A DNA stretch of 64,000 nucleotides from Sphingobacterium populi (lineage in GTDB: Bacteria > Bacteroidota > Bacteroidia > Sphingobacteriales > Sphingobacteriaceae): positions 124,001 through 188,000 of the forward strand of contig NZ_LQXS01000005.1 of the NCBI RefSeq assembly GCF_001586775.1, given 5' to 3'. The notes below the pieces were generated by a model. That model saw only the letters and a list, made by a program, of their open reading frames with translations. It searched no databases and had not been told where the DNA came from. This document shows, one piece after another, positions 55,362 through 64,000 of this stretch. The position numbers and the translations under genes were made by a program. Numbering within the stretch: the stretch's first letter is position 1; every line of letters begins with the position of its first letter.

Positions 55362-55880
55362 TTAAATACTTTTTGTTGTGTTAGAAGTTGGCCACTTATT
55401 TTGTGTTTTTAATACTTTTTCCAGCACATCGCGTACAGCACCTCGGCCACCTGCAAATGGAGATTGATAACGGCTTATGGTTTTAATCTCTTCTGCCGCA
55501 TCTCGCGGACAGGCCGGCAAACCGACGATGGACATCGCATCCAAATCGGGTATATCATCGCCCATATACAATAATGATTGCCGATCGATAGAAAATTGTT
55601 CGCAGAGCTGCAGCAAAAGTGCTTTCTTGTTAGCAACTCCCAGATAGATATGCTCAACACCGAGACCGCGAAGGCGCTTTTCTACACCATTAGAACGGCC
55701 GCCACTGATAATAAACACACGAATACCAGCTTGTACAACAGCTTGGATGGCAAATCCATCTCGCACGTGAAAAGTTCGGAGTTGATGCCCCTCTTCGGTC
55801 ACTAGAACGGTTCCGTCAGTCAGCACACCATCTACATCCAAAGCGACTGCCTGAATGTGTTGAAAATCCCTCAAAATCAT
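55362..55880 (-). CDS. kdsC: 3-deoxy-D-manno-octulosonate 8-phosphate phosphatase (KdsC)
   Basis: A 172-residue C0-type HAD phosphatase that dephosphorylates KDO-8-phosphate in lipopolysaccharide core synthesis. Motif I is LDVDGVLTDGT, motif II is IISGGRSNGVEKR and motif IV is YMGDDIPDLDAM. The small size and the GRS in motif II are typical of KdsC/YrbI. It precedes maf in the same transcript. The upstream start is close to the terminator of floA. The pairing kdsC-maf is common in Bacteroidota. Confidence 0.93.
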   Translation of the reverse strand: MILRDFQHIQAVALDVDGVLTDGTVLVTEEGHQLRTFHVRDGFAIQAVVQAGIRVFIISGGRSNGVEKRLRGLGVEHIYLGVANKKALLLQLCEQFSIDRQSLLYMGDDIPDLDAMSIVGLPACPRDAAEEIKTISRYQSPFAGGRGAVRDVLEKVLKTQNKWPTSNTTKSI

Positions 55881-55941
55881 ATGGGCTCAAAAATAACGAT
55901 AAATTCTGTATGCCACGAAATAGCACGGGTCGTAAACAAAA

Positions 55942-55964
55942 AAGGCTTCCTTGATGGAAGCCTT
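55942..55964 (-). terminator. Terminator after floA
   Basis: Stem AAGGCTTCC (55942-55950) and GGAAGCCTT (55956-55964) with loop TTGAT. On the minus strand a run of T follows. It lies 18 bases beyond the floA stop. Confidence 0.85.
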
Positions 55965-55982
55965 ATGATTATTCATGCTTTT

Positions 55983-56960
55983 TTATTTCTTGTTCGATTC
56001 GCCGGGCTTTGATATAGAAGTACGCATATCGGTATCGGCTTGTATGTTCTGCATTTTATAATAATCCATAATACCGAGATTACCACTGCGAAATGCTTCG
56101 GCCATGGCCATAGGTACTTGCGCTTCCGCCTCGATCACCTTTGCTCGGGCTTCTTGTGCTTTAGCGCGCATCTCTTGCTCATTGGCTACAGCCATAGCAC
56201 GGCGCTCTTCCGCACGCGCATTGGCTACTTTCAAATCGGCTTCTGCCTGATCCGTTTGTAGTTTTGCTCCGACGTTTTCGCCAATATCGATATCAGCGAT
56301 ATCTATGGATAAGATCTCAAATGCTGTACCCGAATCTAACCCTTTGGATAGCACGGTCTTAGAAATATTATCAGGATTTTCTAGTACGTGTTTATGATCG
56401 ATAGATGATCCAATGGTTGTGACGATGCCCTCTCCTACTCGGGCAAGGATTGTCTCTTCACCTGCACCACCAACAAGCTGATTAATATTTGCACGAACGG
56501 TTACTCGTGCTTTGGCAATAAGCTGAATACCATCTTTTGCAACTGCTGCTACAGGAGGCGTATTAATGACATTCGGATTTACAGACAATTGTACCGCATC
56601 AAAGACATCTCTACCTGCCAGATCTATCGCTGTTGCCAATTTGAAATCGAGCGGTATATTTGCCTTATCGGCCGAGATAAGTGCCTTTATAACCTTATTT
56701 ACATTACCACCTGCCAAATAATGGGTTTCGATTTCATTCGTGGTGATTCTCAAACCAGCCTTTGTCGAGATAATCATGGCATTGGAAATGAGCGCTGGTG
56801 GCACTTTTCGTAGACGCATCAGCACTAAGTTGAGTAGACTAATTTTTACATTAGATAATTGCGCTGTAAACCACAGGTTAACTGGCAAAAGGTACAATAA
56901 TAGAAATAGGGCAACAACAGCCCCTACAATAATTAAAATGACTTGTACTTCGGATCCCAT
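55983..56960 (-). CDS. floA: Flotillin-like protein FloA
   Basis: A 325-residue membrane protein of the FloA (UPF0365) family. A membrane-inserted N-terminal hairpin or helix (about residues 5-28) is followed by an SPFH-like core with [20 protein letters not shown] and then [22 protein letters not shown]. The long Ala/Glu coiled coil ends at about residue 290. Flotillin-type proteins organise membrane microdomains. The gene is single, divergent from the big hybrid kinase. No linked protease gene (nfeD) was seen in the window. Confidence 0.93.
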   Translation of the reverse strand: MGSEVQVILIIVGAVVALFLLLYLLPVNLWFTAQLSNVKISLLNLVLMRLRKVPPALISNAMIISTKAGLRITTNEIETHYLAGGNVNKVIKALISADKANIPLDFKLATAIDLAGRDVFDAVQLSVNPNVINTPPVAAVAKDGIQLIAKARVTVRANINQLVGGAGEETILARVGEGIVTTIGSSIDHKHVLENPDNISKTVLSKGLDSGTAFEILSIDIADIDIGENVGAKLQTDQAEADLKVANARAEERRAMAVANEQEMRAKAQEARAKVIEAEAQVPMAMAEAFRSGNLGIMDYYKMQNIQADTDMRTSISKPGESNKK

Positions 56961-57126
56961 AATCAGATGTTTGTATTTTACCTAAAGATATAAAAACTAT
57001 CCGCAAGTACATTGTCGCGAAGCCAATAGTTGCATTTATATCCTATGATTCATTAAATTAATTTCATCATCCAAAGCTTTTTATTCATATTTGACGCATC
57101 ATATAGTAATTTCTACCCAATAATTT

Positions 57127-60100
57127 ATGAGAAGGCACCACATATTAAAGTTGCAATTTTTCGCCGGTGTCATTGTTGCATACGCCATTTTGATTTATGC
57201 GTTTGTCTATTACACTAACAAACAAAATGACTACGCGACAAATACACTGCAATATGGCGAAACCTTTAGGCAGAAAGCGGATATATTAAGCAATTTTGAA
57301 AATCAATTGCTTAACATTAATCGGGTAAAATCTGATTATATCACTCGGGGTTCTAACAACACCATACTCCAGCTTAATCACTACATTCAAAAAGCGACTG
57401 GCCATTTGATCGAATTTGAGGAATCTAATGACCTTTATAGTGCTGATTTGCCGGAACTCGCACAGTTAAGAAATCTCTTGCGACATGTCAGTCAAATGGA
57501 TTCTATTCAAGTAGCACTGAAGGACAAAACATTGGACGAAAAAGCTATTGCGATGGCAGTTGAGGAGCAACATATTCATAACACATGTGATTTGGTAATT
57601 GCAGCCGTTTTTGAGATCAATAAGGCCAAAATTAAAGACGAAACGCTAAAGTTAAAAGACGCGCTTTATGTCGTACTGCCGCTTAATATTGTCGCTTTGC
57701 TAGCCATACTGTACGTATTGTATAGTACTTATATGATAAGTGAAAAGTTGCGTCTTTCGACTGTTCAGGAGAAACAAATCAAATCGGAGCTAACCATTGC
57801 CAACCAACGATTCGAAAGTACTAACTGGATATTGGATCGCACGAATAAAATTTATGATGAATTGATTGGTATAGATAAGTTGTCTGACATTGCGGAGATT
57901 TCGCTTCGAAAGATCATGCGATCATTAGACAACGTTTTTTACGCAGGTGCGATCTACATTAAGGAAGATCATAATCAAACTTTCGAACGAATTGCGATGC
58001 TGGGCTTTGAAGATGATCAAATAGCGACAAGTTTTAAGATCGGACAGGGAATGCTGGGCATGGCTGTACAGCAGCATAAGCAGAAAACCTATGAAGCCTC
58101 AGAGGCCCAACACATTAAACTATATTCGACATTTATCGACCGGATAAATCCACAAATTATTTTAGTGCCAATAATACACGATTCGGAGCCTATAGGCTTA
58201 CTTGAATTGGCTATTAAAGAAGATACCGATAATTCAAAAAGGATTGCAGAATACCTCGGCCGTGCCGCTCGCATCATTGCGGCAGCGATCAAATCGGGTC
58301 AAAATCACGCAGTGGTACAAAAACTGTTGCTCACGACGCAAAAGCAGACCGAAGAACTAAGCGCGCAGCAAGAAGAACTGCGGATGACTAATGATGAACT
58401 GGTTTATCAGACCAACCTTTTGGAGTCATCAGAAGAAGAACTGCGCGTACAGCAAGAAGAGCTCTCACAAACTAATATCGAACTCAATGCCAAGGCCAAA
58501 GAGCTCGAGAATCGTAACCTCGATCTTAAGGAAGCGCAAAAAGTAGTTGAGCTAAAAATTGCAGAAGTAGAACAAGCTAGTCTATACAAATCAGAATTTA
58601 TGGCGAATATGAGTCACGAACTTCGCACGCCCCTAAATAGCATTCTGATTTTAGCGAAACTCCTAGAAGAAAATAAAGGCCGAAATCTCACAGAAGATCA
58701 GCGTAAACATGCTGCCGTAATATATAGCGCAGGATCTGATCTTTTGGAGCTGATCAATCAATTACTTGACCTTGCTAAAATAGAATCTGGCAAGGTAGAA
58801 GTACTTTCAGATTTGGTCAATACCGAAACACTGCTACAAAATCTCGAAAACCTATTTAAGCAGACGGCTAAACAAAAAAACATCCAATTCAATACTCAAT
58901 CGGTTGAATTTCCGAAAACTTTTATTTCGGACGAATATCGATTAGAGCAAGTTTTGAAGAATTTTCTATCCAACGCCTTCAAATTTACCAGTGCTAATGG
59001 CCGTATCACGCTTGAATTAAAACGGCATGAAGAGCAGCTTCTGTTTTCCGTCAAGGACACTGGCAAAGGAATACCTCCTGAAAAGCGGCAACTAATATTC
59101 GAGGCATTCAGGCAGGAAGATGGTTCAACGAGTAGAAAATATGGAGGAACAGGACTTGGATTATCAATAAGCTTAGAAATCGCAGCATTATTGGGCGGCA
59201 AGATTCACCTCGAAAGCGAGCTGGACAAAGGCAGTATATTCACACTATCTATTCCATTGCAAACGGAAGTTTCGGATATAATGGAGCCCAGAGAAAAAGT
59301 ACATTCCGTCATGGAAGTGCTACCTAAACTCGTAACTACTGATGCTCCCGAAACCATAGAAAAAGTCGCAAGTGGCCGCACGATACTAATTATTGAAGAT
59401 GATATCAATTTTGCATACATTCTAAAGGATTTTGCCGAGCAATATAACTTCAACGTATTGCTGGCGCACGATGGCCCTCAAGGATTGGAAATGGTAAAAA
59501 CCCATCTTCCAAATGCCATCATACTCGACGTGATGTTGCCAATTACTGATGGGTGGAACGTATTGCGTACGCTCAAGTCCGACCCGATTACACAACATAT
59601 CCCAGTACATATGATGTCGGCTGCAAATATTCAGCAAAAAGACACGCTTGAAAAAGGTGCTATCGGATTTCTATCAAAACCCGTGACAGAGCAAAACATC
59701 AAAAAAGCATTCTCCAATATTATTTTCAATATCGATCAAGATGTCAAAAAAGTACTCTTGGTTGAAGACCAGGAAGTGATGAGTGACTTCATCAAGAATG
59801 CATTTGCCGAACAAAATATCAATATCATACAGGCATTCACGAAGAAGTCGGCATTGGACAAATTGCAGACAGAGGAAAATATAGATTGTATTATATTAGA
59901 CATTAACCTACCAGATAGTAGCGGTTTAGGTCTTCTAGAACAGATCAAGAAAGACGCTGCTTTCAAAAGTATTCCGGTCATAATAAATACTGCTGAAGAG
60001 CTAACGACTGAGCAAACCGATCGTATTGCTCAGTATACAAAGTCCATGATTCACAAAGACGGCAAATCGACAGATAGATTGATTGATGAAGTTAACTTGT

Positions 60101-60561
60101 TTCTAAATAAGATCAATAACCCCGATTATGAGCCGATCCATAACAGCAAAAAAGTCGCCAAAGTAGCCCATTCGGATGTTGGCAATCTTAATGGAAAACG
60201 TGTGCTAGTAGTAGATGACGATATGCGAAATGTCTTCGCCCTCACAACCGCACTCAAGGAGCACAATTTACAGATCGAAATTGCCAATAACGGTCGAGAA
60301 GCGCTAACAATCATTAAAAATCAAAAAGAACCGTTCAATATCGTACTGATGGACGTAATGATGCCCGAAATGGACGGATACAACGCCATACAACACATTA
60401 GAAGCGAACCAAAACATGCTCGACTACCGATCATAGCAGTAACTGCTAAAGCTATGCATGGCGATCATGAAAAATTGATACAACTTGGCGCAAACGATTA
60501 CATCAGTAAGCCGATAGACATTGACAAATTAATCGCATTAATGCAAGTATGGCTAAGCTAG
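57127..60561 (+). CDS. Hybrid sensor kinase with three receiver domains
   Basis: A 1144-residue inner-membrane hybrid kinase. Helix 1 (about 10-29), a periplasmic CHASE3-like helical segment and helix 2 (about 181-205) are followed by a GAF domain (about 245-400), a long coiled coil (about 400-490, KQTEELSAQQEELR) and HisKA with His497 in NMSHELRTPL. The ATPase domain has N box NFLSNAFKFTS and G2 GGTGLGLSIS. Three receiver domains then follow in a row (about 755-870, 875-1000, 1022-1140), with Asp-containing AIILDVMLPITDGW, DCIILDINLPDSSG and IVLMDVMMPEMDGY. The stop overlaps the start of CheR by 13 bases, so they are coupled. The partner output is not visible. Confidence 0.92.
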   Translation: MRRHHILKLQFFAGVIVAYAILIYAFVYYTNKQNDYATNTLQYGETFRQKADILSNFENQLLNINRVKSDYITRGSNNTILQLNHYIQKATGHLIEFEESNDLYSADLPELAQLRNLLRHVSQMDSIQVALKDKTLDEKAIAMAVEEQHIHNTCDLVIAAVFEINKAKIKDETLKLKDALYVVLPLNIVALLAILYVLYSTYMISEKLRLSTVQEKQIKSELTIANQRFESTNWILDRTNKIYDELIGIDKLSDIAEISLRKIMRSLDNVFYAGAIYIKEDHNQTFERIAMLGFEDDQIATSFKIGQGMLGMAVQQHKQKTYEASEAQHIKLYSTFIDRINPQIILVPIIHDSEPIGLLELAIKEDTDNSKRIAEYLGRAARIIAAAIKSGQNHAVVQKLLLTTQKQTEELSAQQEELRMTNDELVYQTNLLESSEEELRVQQEELSQTNIELNAKAKELENRNLDLKEAQKVVELKIAEVEQASLYKSEFMANMSHELRTPLNSILILAKLLEENKGRNLTEDQRKHAAVIYSAGSDLLELINQLLDLAKIESGKVEVLSDLVNTETLLQNLENLFKQTAKQKNIQFNTQSVEFPKTFISDEYRLEQVLKNFLSNAFKFTSANGRITLELKRHEEQLLFSVKDTGKGIPPEKRQLIFEAFRQEDGSTSRKYGGTGLGLSISLEIAALLGGKIHLESELDKGSIFTLSIPLQTEVSDIMEPREKVHSVMEVLPKLVTTDAPETIEKVASGRTILIIEDDINFAYILKDFAEQYNFNVLLAHDGPQGLEMVKTHLPNAIILDVMLPITDGWNVLRTLKSDPITQHIPVHMMSAANIQQKDTLEKGAIGFLSKPVTEQNIKKAFSNIIFNIDQDVKKVLLVEDQEVMSDFIKNAFAEQNINIIQAFTKKSALDKLQTEENIDCIILDINLPDSSGLGLLEQIKKDAAFKSIPVIINTAEELTTEQTDRIAQYTKSMIHKDGKSTDRLIDEVNLFLNKINNPDYEPIHNSKKVAKVAHSDVGNLNGKRVLVVDDDMRNVFALTTALKEHNLQIEIANNGREALTIIKNQKEPFNIVLMDVMMPEMDGYNAIQHIRSEPKHARLPIIAVTAKAMHGDHEKLIQLGANDYISKPIDIDKLIALMQVWLS

Positions 60562-61385
60562 AAGGAGAGTCAGCTTATATCTCTTTTGAAGAATTAGAGG
60601 AAATTATAGGATTATTAAGACAATTATCTGGTTTTGATCTAAGTGGATATACCCGATCATCACTCAAAAGGAGAGTTCAGCGGGTAATGGGACTAGATCG
60701 AATGGACTTTGTAGACCTGAAAAGTGCGCTGATCAATATTCCGGGTTTTCAGACCTACCTCATGTACGAGATCACTGTGAATGTGACGGAAATGTTTAGA
60801 GATCCCGATTTTTTTGAAGAACTCAACACATCAGCCATCCCGTACTTGCGAACATTTCCTCGAGTAAAAGTATGGAGTGCCGGTTGCTCCAGCGGCGAAG
60901 AGGTGTATTCCTTGGCCATACTGTTGGCTCAAAACAAACTGTACGAACGCTCTTTCATCTACGGAACGGACGTAAATTCTAATATTATCGAAGTGGCGAA
61001 GAAGGGCATATATCCATTACAAAAAATTAAAATATACACCGAAAACTTTAACCGATACACAACAGAAGACTCTTTCTCTAAGTACTATACCGTAAAATAC
61101 GATATGGCAATAATATCAAATTACTTGCGCACCAATACATTATTTTCTACGCACAATTTGGCAACCGACTCCGTATTTAATGAATTTCAGCTTATCACCT
61201 GCCGCAACGTCATGATTTATTTTGATCAGCAGCTCCAAAGCAGAGTGATAGAGCTACTTTATAACTCTCTTGCCACCTTTGGATTTCTCTGTCTGGGTGC
61301 CAAAGAGAACCTAACCAATCATCCGATAATAGATAAGTTCAGAATCGTAAACCGACAGCATAATATTTACCAGAAAATAAAATAA
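60549..61385 (+). CDS. CheR-type protein-glutamate O-methyltransferase
   Basis: A 278-residue CheR-like enzyme that would methylate glutamate side chains using S-adenosylmethionine. The N-terminal helical domain is followed by MYEITVNVTEMFRDPDFFEE, the SAM-binding loop VWSAGCSSGEEVYSLAIL and LITCRNVMIYFD. It overlaps the hybrid kinase gene by 13 bases (start ATG at 60549). Neither a methyl-accepting chemoreceptor nor a CheB is seen next to it, so the target is unknown. In Bacteroidota such CheR proteins often sit with hybrid kinases and are thought to act on signalling rather than on flagellar chemotaxis. Confidence 0.9.
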   Translation: MAKLEGESAYISFEELEEIIGLLRQLSGFDLSGYTRSSLKRRVQRVMGLDRMDFVDLKSALINIPGFQTYLMYEITVNVTEMFRDPDFFEELNTSAIPYLRTFPRVKVWSAGCSSGEEVYSLAILLAQNKLYERSFIYGTDVNSNIIEVAKKGIYPLQKIKIYTENFNRYTTEDSFSKYYTVKYDMAIISNYLRTNTLFSTHNLATDSVFNEFQLITCRNVMIYFDQQLQSRVIELLYNSLATFGFLCLGAKENLTNHPIIDKFRIVNRQHNIYQKIK

Positions 61386-61461
61386 GTAGAAATATTGCCA
61401 CACAAATAGCTGAAAAACAACTAAATACAACCTTACTAGCATCTTTGGAAAAATAAATAGC

Positions 61462-61469
61462 TATTTTTG
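61462..61469 (+). promoter_or_regulatory. -7 box before the second hybrid kinase
   Basis: TATTTTTG matches TAnnTTTG, 21 bases before the ATG at 61491. A TTTG lies at 61444 but the spacer is only 14 bases, so the -33 element is doubtful. Confidence 0.35.
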
Positions 61470-61490
61470 TTAGGTCAACCATTGAGAAGC

Positions 61491-63104
61491 ATGAAAAAGA
61501 TCAATTTACTTATTTTAGATGATCGGGAAGAAAATATCATTAGTCTTCGTGCTTTATTGGAAGAATTAGATGACCTACATATTATAGCGCACACAGATCC
61601 AAACGAAGCGCTAAAGGTGTGTTGGCACGAAGATATTACCATTGCGATGGTCGACGTACAGATGCCCGAGATGAATGGCTTTGAGTTTGTATCATTGCTC
61701 AAATCACATCCAAAGACCAATCACATTATGACCATCATGGTGACGGCCATCTCGAAGGAGGAACGCTACCTGCTGGAAGGCTTGCGCAGCGGCGCAATAG
61801 ATTACTTATACAAACCGCTCAATCCCGAAATTACACGTGCCAAAGTAAAATCATTTGTACATCAAATACGTTTACAGGAAGAGATCAAACAAAAAAATCT
61901 AGCGCTGGAAGTCTCTGGTAAAGAACTGCTATTGGCCAAAGAAGAAGCAGAGCACGCTAGGAAGTCAAAAGAGCTATTTTTAGCCAATATGAGCCATGAG
62001 ATAAGAACACCAATCAATGGTATCATGAGTGTAATTCATGTGCTGAAAACATCGAAATTGAGCACCGAGCAATTGGAATGGGTAAATATCTTAGATAACG
62101 CCTCACAATCCCTACTCGTTATTATCAACGACATATTGGATCTATCTCGAATTGACTCAGGAAAATTTAAAATCGAAATGGAAGATTTTTCGCTTTCCAA
62201 GTTTATCGACAATATGGATCGTATGTTTAAGATCAAAGCGGATCATAAAGATCTGCGCTTCCTCATCGAGAAAGAAGGGAATTTGCCAGATAATGTTGTT
62301 TTCGATGCTCTGCGTTTACAGCAAATAATTACAAACTTCATATCCAACAGCCTCAAATTTACAGAGAAAGGCACTATCACTTTGCACATCAAGCTGGTCG
62401 AAAGCGATCAACAAGGATACCGTATTCGTTTTACAGTTACTGATACGGGTATAGGTATACGTACCGATCATCTTCCTAAAATTTTCCAACCTTTTGAGCA
62501 AGGTGATGGCGCGATCACGAAGCGGTACGGTGGCACCGGTTTAGGTTTGGCTATCGTAAAACAACTTGCCGAACTGTTGGATGGTACTGTAGGATCAGAA
62601 AGTAACGTTGGACAAGGATCCAGTTTTTACTTCGAAGCCTGGCTAAAGAAAAGTAAAACTAATCAACCTCAAAAGCCGAATGAACCGTACATTAACTTTC
62701 CGAAGCTAGAGGGGGTCCATATTTTAGTAGCAGAAGATAATGATTTGAACGCATTCATGTTGGCACATATGCTAAAAACATGGAATTGCCAAGTTGACAT
62801 TGTCAAAAATGGACAGCAGGCGTTAGACGCTGTGTTACAAAAAAACTATGACCTCGTATTGATGGATACTCACATGCCAGTCATGAGTGGTTTTGATGCT
62901 ATTAAAGCTATTAAAGAATTAGAAGATACCGACAAAAAAAACATACCCATCATCACGATTTCGGCATCAGTACTCGCGCACGAGCAGGCGGCAGCATATG
63001 AAGTCGGCGCCCGTTATGTGATCGTCAAACCTTTTGACCCTGTTGATCTCTATAGCCGAATCACGAGCTTAGTGTTGGAAAACAAGACAGAGAATTTACC
63101 GTAG
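61491..63104 (+). CDS. Soluble hybrid kinase, receiver-kinase-receiver
   Basis: A 537-residue cytoplasmic protein without membrane helices. An N-terminal receiver (about 5-120) has IAMVDVQMPEMNGFEF. A short coiled coil leads to HisKA with His169 in NMSHEIRTPINGI, then the ATPase domain (about 280-390, NFISNSLKFTEKG and GGTGLGLAIVKQL). A second receiver (about 405-530) has LVLMDTHMPVMSGFDA. The first receiver probably takes phosphate from another kinase, perhaps the triple-receiver hybrid upstream. The start is ATG 61491. An earlier in-frame start at 61467 lies in the promoter box. It is 105 bases after CheR. Confidence 0.92.
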   Translation: MKKINLLILDDREENIISLRALLEELDDLHIIAHTDPNEALKVCWHEDITIAMVDVQMPEMNGFEFVSLLKSHPKTNHIMTIMVTAISKEERYLLEGLRSGAIDYLYKPLNPEITRAKVKSFVHQIRLQEEIKQKNLALEVSGKELLLAKEEAEHARKSKELFLANMSHEIRTPINGIMSVIHVLKTSKLSTEQLEWVNILDNASQSLLVIINDILDLSRIDSGKFKIEMEDFSLSKFIDNMDRMFKIKADHKDLRFLIEKEGNLPDNVVFDALRLQQIITNFISNSLKFTEKGTITLHIKLVESDQQGYRIRFTVTDTGIGIRTDHLPKIFQPFEQGDGAITKRYGGTGLGLAIVKQLAELLDGTVGSESNVGQGSSFYFEAWLKKSKTNQPQKPNEPYINFPKLEGVHILVAEDNDLNAFMLAHMLKTWNCQVDIVKNGQQALDAVLQKNYDLVLMDTHMPVMSGFDAIKAIKELEDTDKKNIPIITISASVLAHEQAAAYEVGARYVIVKPFDPVDLYSRITSLVLENKTENLP

Positions 63105-63175
63105 AAAATTGGTAATCGACTTCTTTCTAATGAATAATACGTAAATTCGTACAGTAATACATACAAAAACAGACT

Positions 63176-63706
63176 ATGAAAAAACTATTTATTGCCCCTA
63201 TTGCAGCGTTGGCATTTGGTCTAGCATCATGCGGAGGCAACACCGATTCAGAGAAAAAAGAAAATACGCCTTCTGAAGAAGCTGCTCCGGTTTCGCCAGC
63301 AGCGACAGTGCCTGGTATCGAGAATGTAGAGCTATCCAACAACTGGACCGTTGAAGGCAATGACCAAATGAAATTTGATATAAATTTAATTCGTGTCAAA
63401 GCGGGTGAGCCAGTCGACATTACGTTCAAAAATACGGGCGAGTTGCCAATCGAGTCTATGGGACATAATCTTGTAATTTTGAAACCTTCGGTAGATATCC
63501 CTACGTTTGGTGGTGAAGCTGCAGGTGCGCCAGACAATGATTACATTCCAAAATCGTCGCTTAGTTCTATTATAGCGCATACAAAATTGCTAGGTCCTGG
63601 TCAAGAAGACAAGATTACTTTTACTTTAGAGGCCGGCGTATATCCGTATATCTGTAGTTTCCCTGGTCACTTCGGAATCATGCAAGGTAAAATCGTGGCT
63701 GAGTAA
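63176..63706 (+). CDS. Azurin-like cupredoxin lipoprotein
   Basis: A 176-residue periplasmic copper protein anchored as a lipoprotein. The signal ends AFGLASCGG with Cys at about residue 20, followed by a low-complexity acidic/Pro linker. The cupredoxin domain shows the first His in SMGHNLVIL, then the Cys-x4-His-x4-Met ligand cluster in YPYICSFPGHFGIMQGKI, the type 1 blue copper site. It would carry single electrons, probably to or from respiratory or oxidative-stress enzymes. No partner gene is adjacent. A terminator follows, then lpdA. Confidence 0.93.
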   Translation: MKKLFIAPIAALAFGLASCGGNTDSEKKENTPSEEAAPVSPAATVPGIENVELSNNWTVEGNDQMKFDINLIRVKAGEPVDITFKNTGELPIESMGHNLVILKPSVDIPTFGGEAAGAPDNDYIPKSSLSSIIAHTKLLGPGQEDKITFTLEAGVYPYICSFPGHFGIMQGKIVAE

Positions 63707-63726
63707 TTCTCCTGTCAGCCCAGTAT

Positions 63727-63760
63727 AAAACGACAATCTATGTAGATTGTCGTTTTTTTT
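63727..63760 (+). terminator. Terminator after the azurin gene
   Basis: AAAACGACAATCTA (63727-63740), two-base gap, TAGATTGTCGTTTT (63743-63756), followed by further T to 63760. It lies 20 bases after the stop. Confidence 0.88.
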
Positions 63761-63813
63761 TAACAATACAACAAATTTACAGGTATCCGACTCTATCATT
63801 CTTAATTTAATCG

Positions 63814-63821
63814 TATTTTTG
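63814..63821 (+). promoter_or_regulatory. -7 box of lpdA
   Basis: TATTTTTG matches TAnnTTTG, 22 bases before the ATG at 63844. No clear -33 TTTG was found. Confidence 0.35.
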
Positions 63822-63822
63822 A

Positions 63823-64000
<178 letters not shown>

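Overview
The window comes from a Bacteroidota chromosome, most likely Sphingobacteriaceae (Sphingobacterium/Pedobacter relatives). The signs are Bacteroidota-type -7 boxes (TAnnTTTG), stand-alone FtsX/MacB-type permeases ending in the NPxxSLRxE tail, paired GH92 mannosidases, FloA, a HYC_CC_PP-type protein next to a TonB receptor, and AT-leaning coding DNA. No insertion sequence, prophage, CRISPR array or rRNA was seen.

Layout. 1-3.3 kb: a frame-broken M23 peptidase tail, the peroxiredoxin bcp, and glyS. 3.4-6.4 kb (minus strand): a classical translation block, tRNA-Thr(TGT)-Tyr-Gly-Thr(GGT)-tuf-tRNA-Trp-secE-nusG, closed by a terminator directly after nusG. 6.5-8.3 kb: a BamA/TamA-like barrel and a core-less methyltransferase relative. 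8.4-27 kb: a sensor kinase and NtrC-type activator, tolC, a divergent HlyD adaptor, and five large FtsX-type permeases with one frame-broken ATPase. 27-32 kb: small lipoproteins, an AraC regulator, DUF2911, DJ-1/PfpI, a TrxR-like flavoprotein and a small SPFH-like membrane protein. 32-40 kb: two more permeases, a frame-broken DUF4097 beta-helix protein, a GH43 enzyme and an intact MacB-type ATPase. 40-45.7 kb (minus strand): two GH92 enzymes and a BSP-type metallopeptidase. 45.9-51.5 kb: a two-component pair (kinase frame-broken), a SirB1-like protein, a lipoprotein and metZ. 51.5-57 kb: a Cys/His-rich protein, a TonB receptor with a fused HMA domain, maf, kdsC and floA. 57-63 kb: a triple-receiver hybrid kinase, CheR and a second hybrid kinase. 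63-64 kb: azurin and the start of lpdA.

The most notable system is a probable sigma-54 regulon built around MacB-like efflux parts. A 16-bp palindrome (TGTTCG-N4-CGAACA type) occurs seven times in three clusters: between tolC and hlyD, upstream of the permease at 32.3 kb, and upstream of the ATPase at 39.5 kb. Within each cluster a pair of sites is spaced 21-22 bp apart. In three of four directions a TGGCAC -24-like element lies about 54-55 bp beyond the outer site. The activator at 9.7-11.1 kb is the obvious candidate reader, so kinase, activator, channel, adaptor, permeases and ATPase would form one controlled envelope module.

Four genes (M23 peptidase, first ATPase, DUF4097 protein, a sensor kinase) are each interrupted by a net single-base shift. 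This could be sequence error or real lesions.
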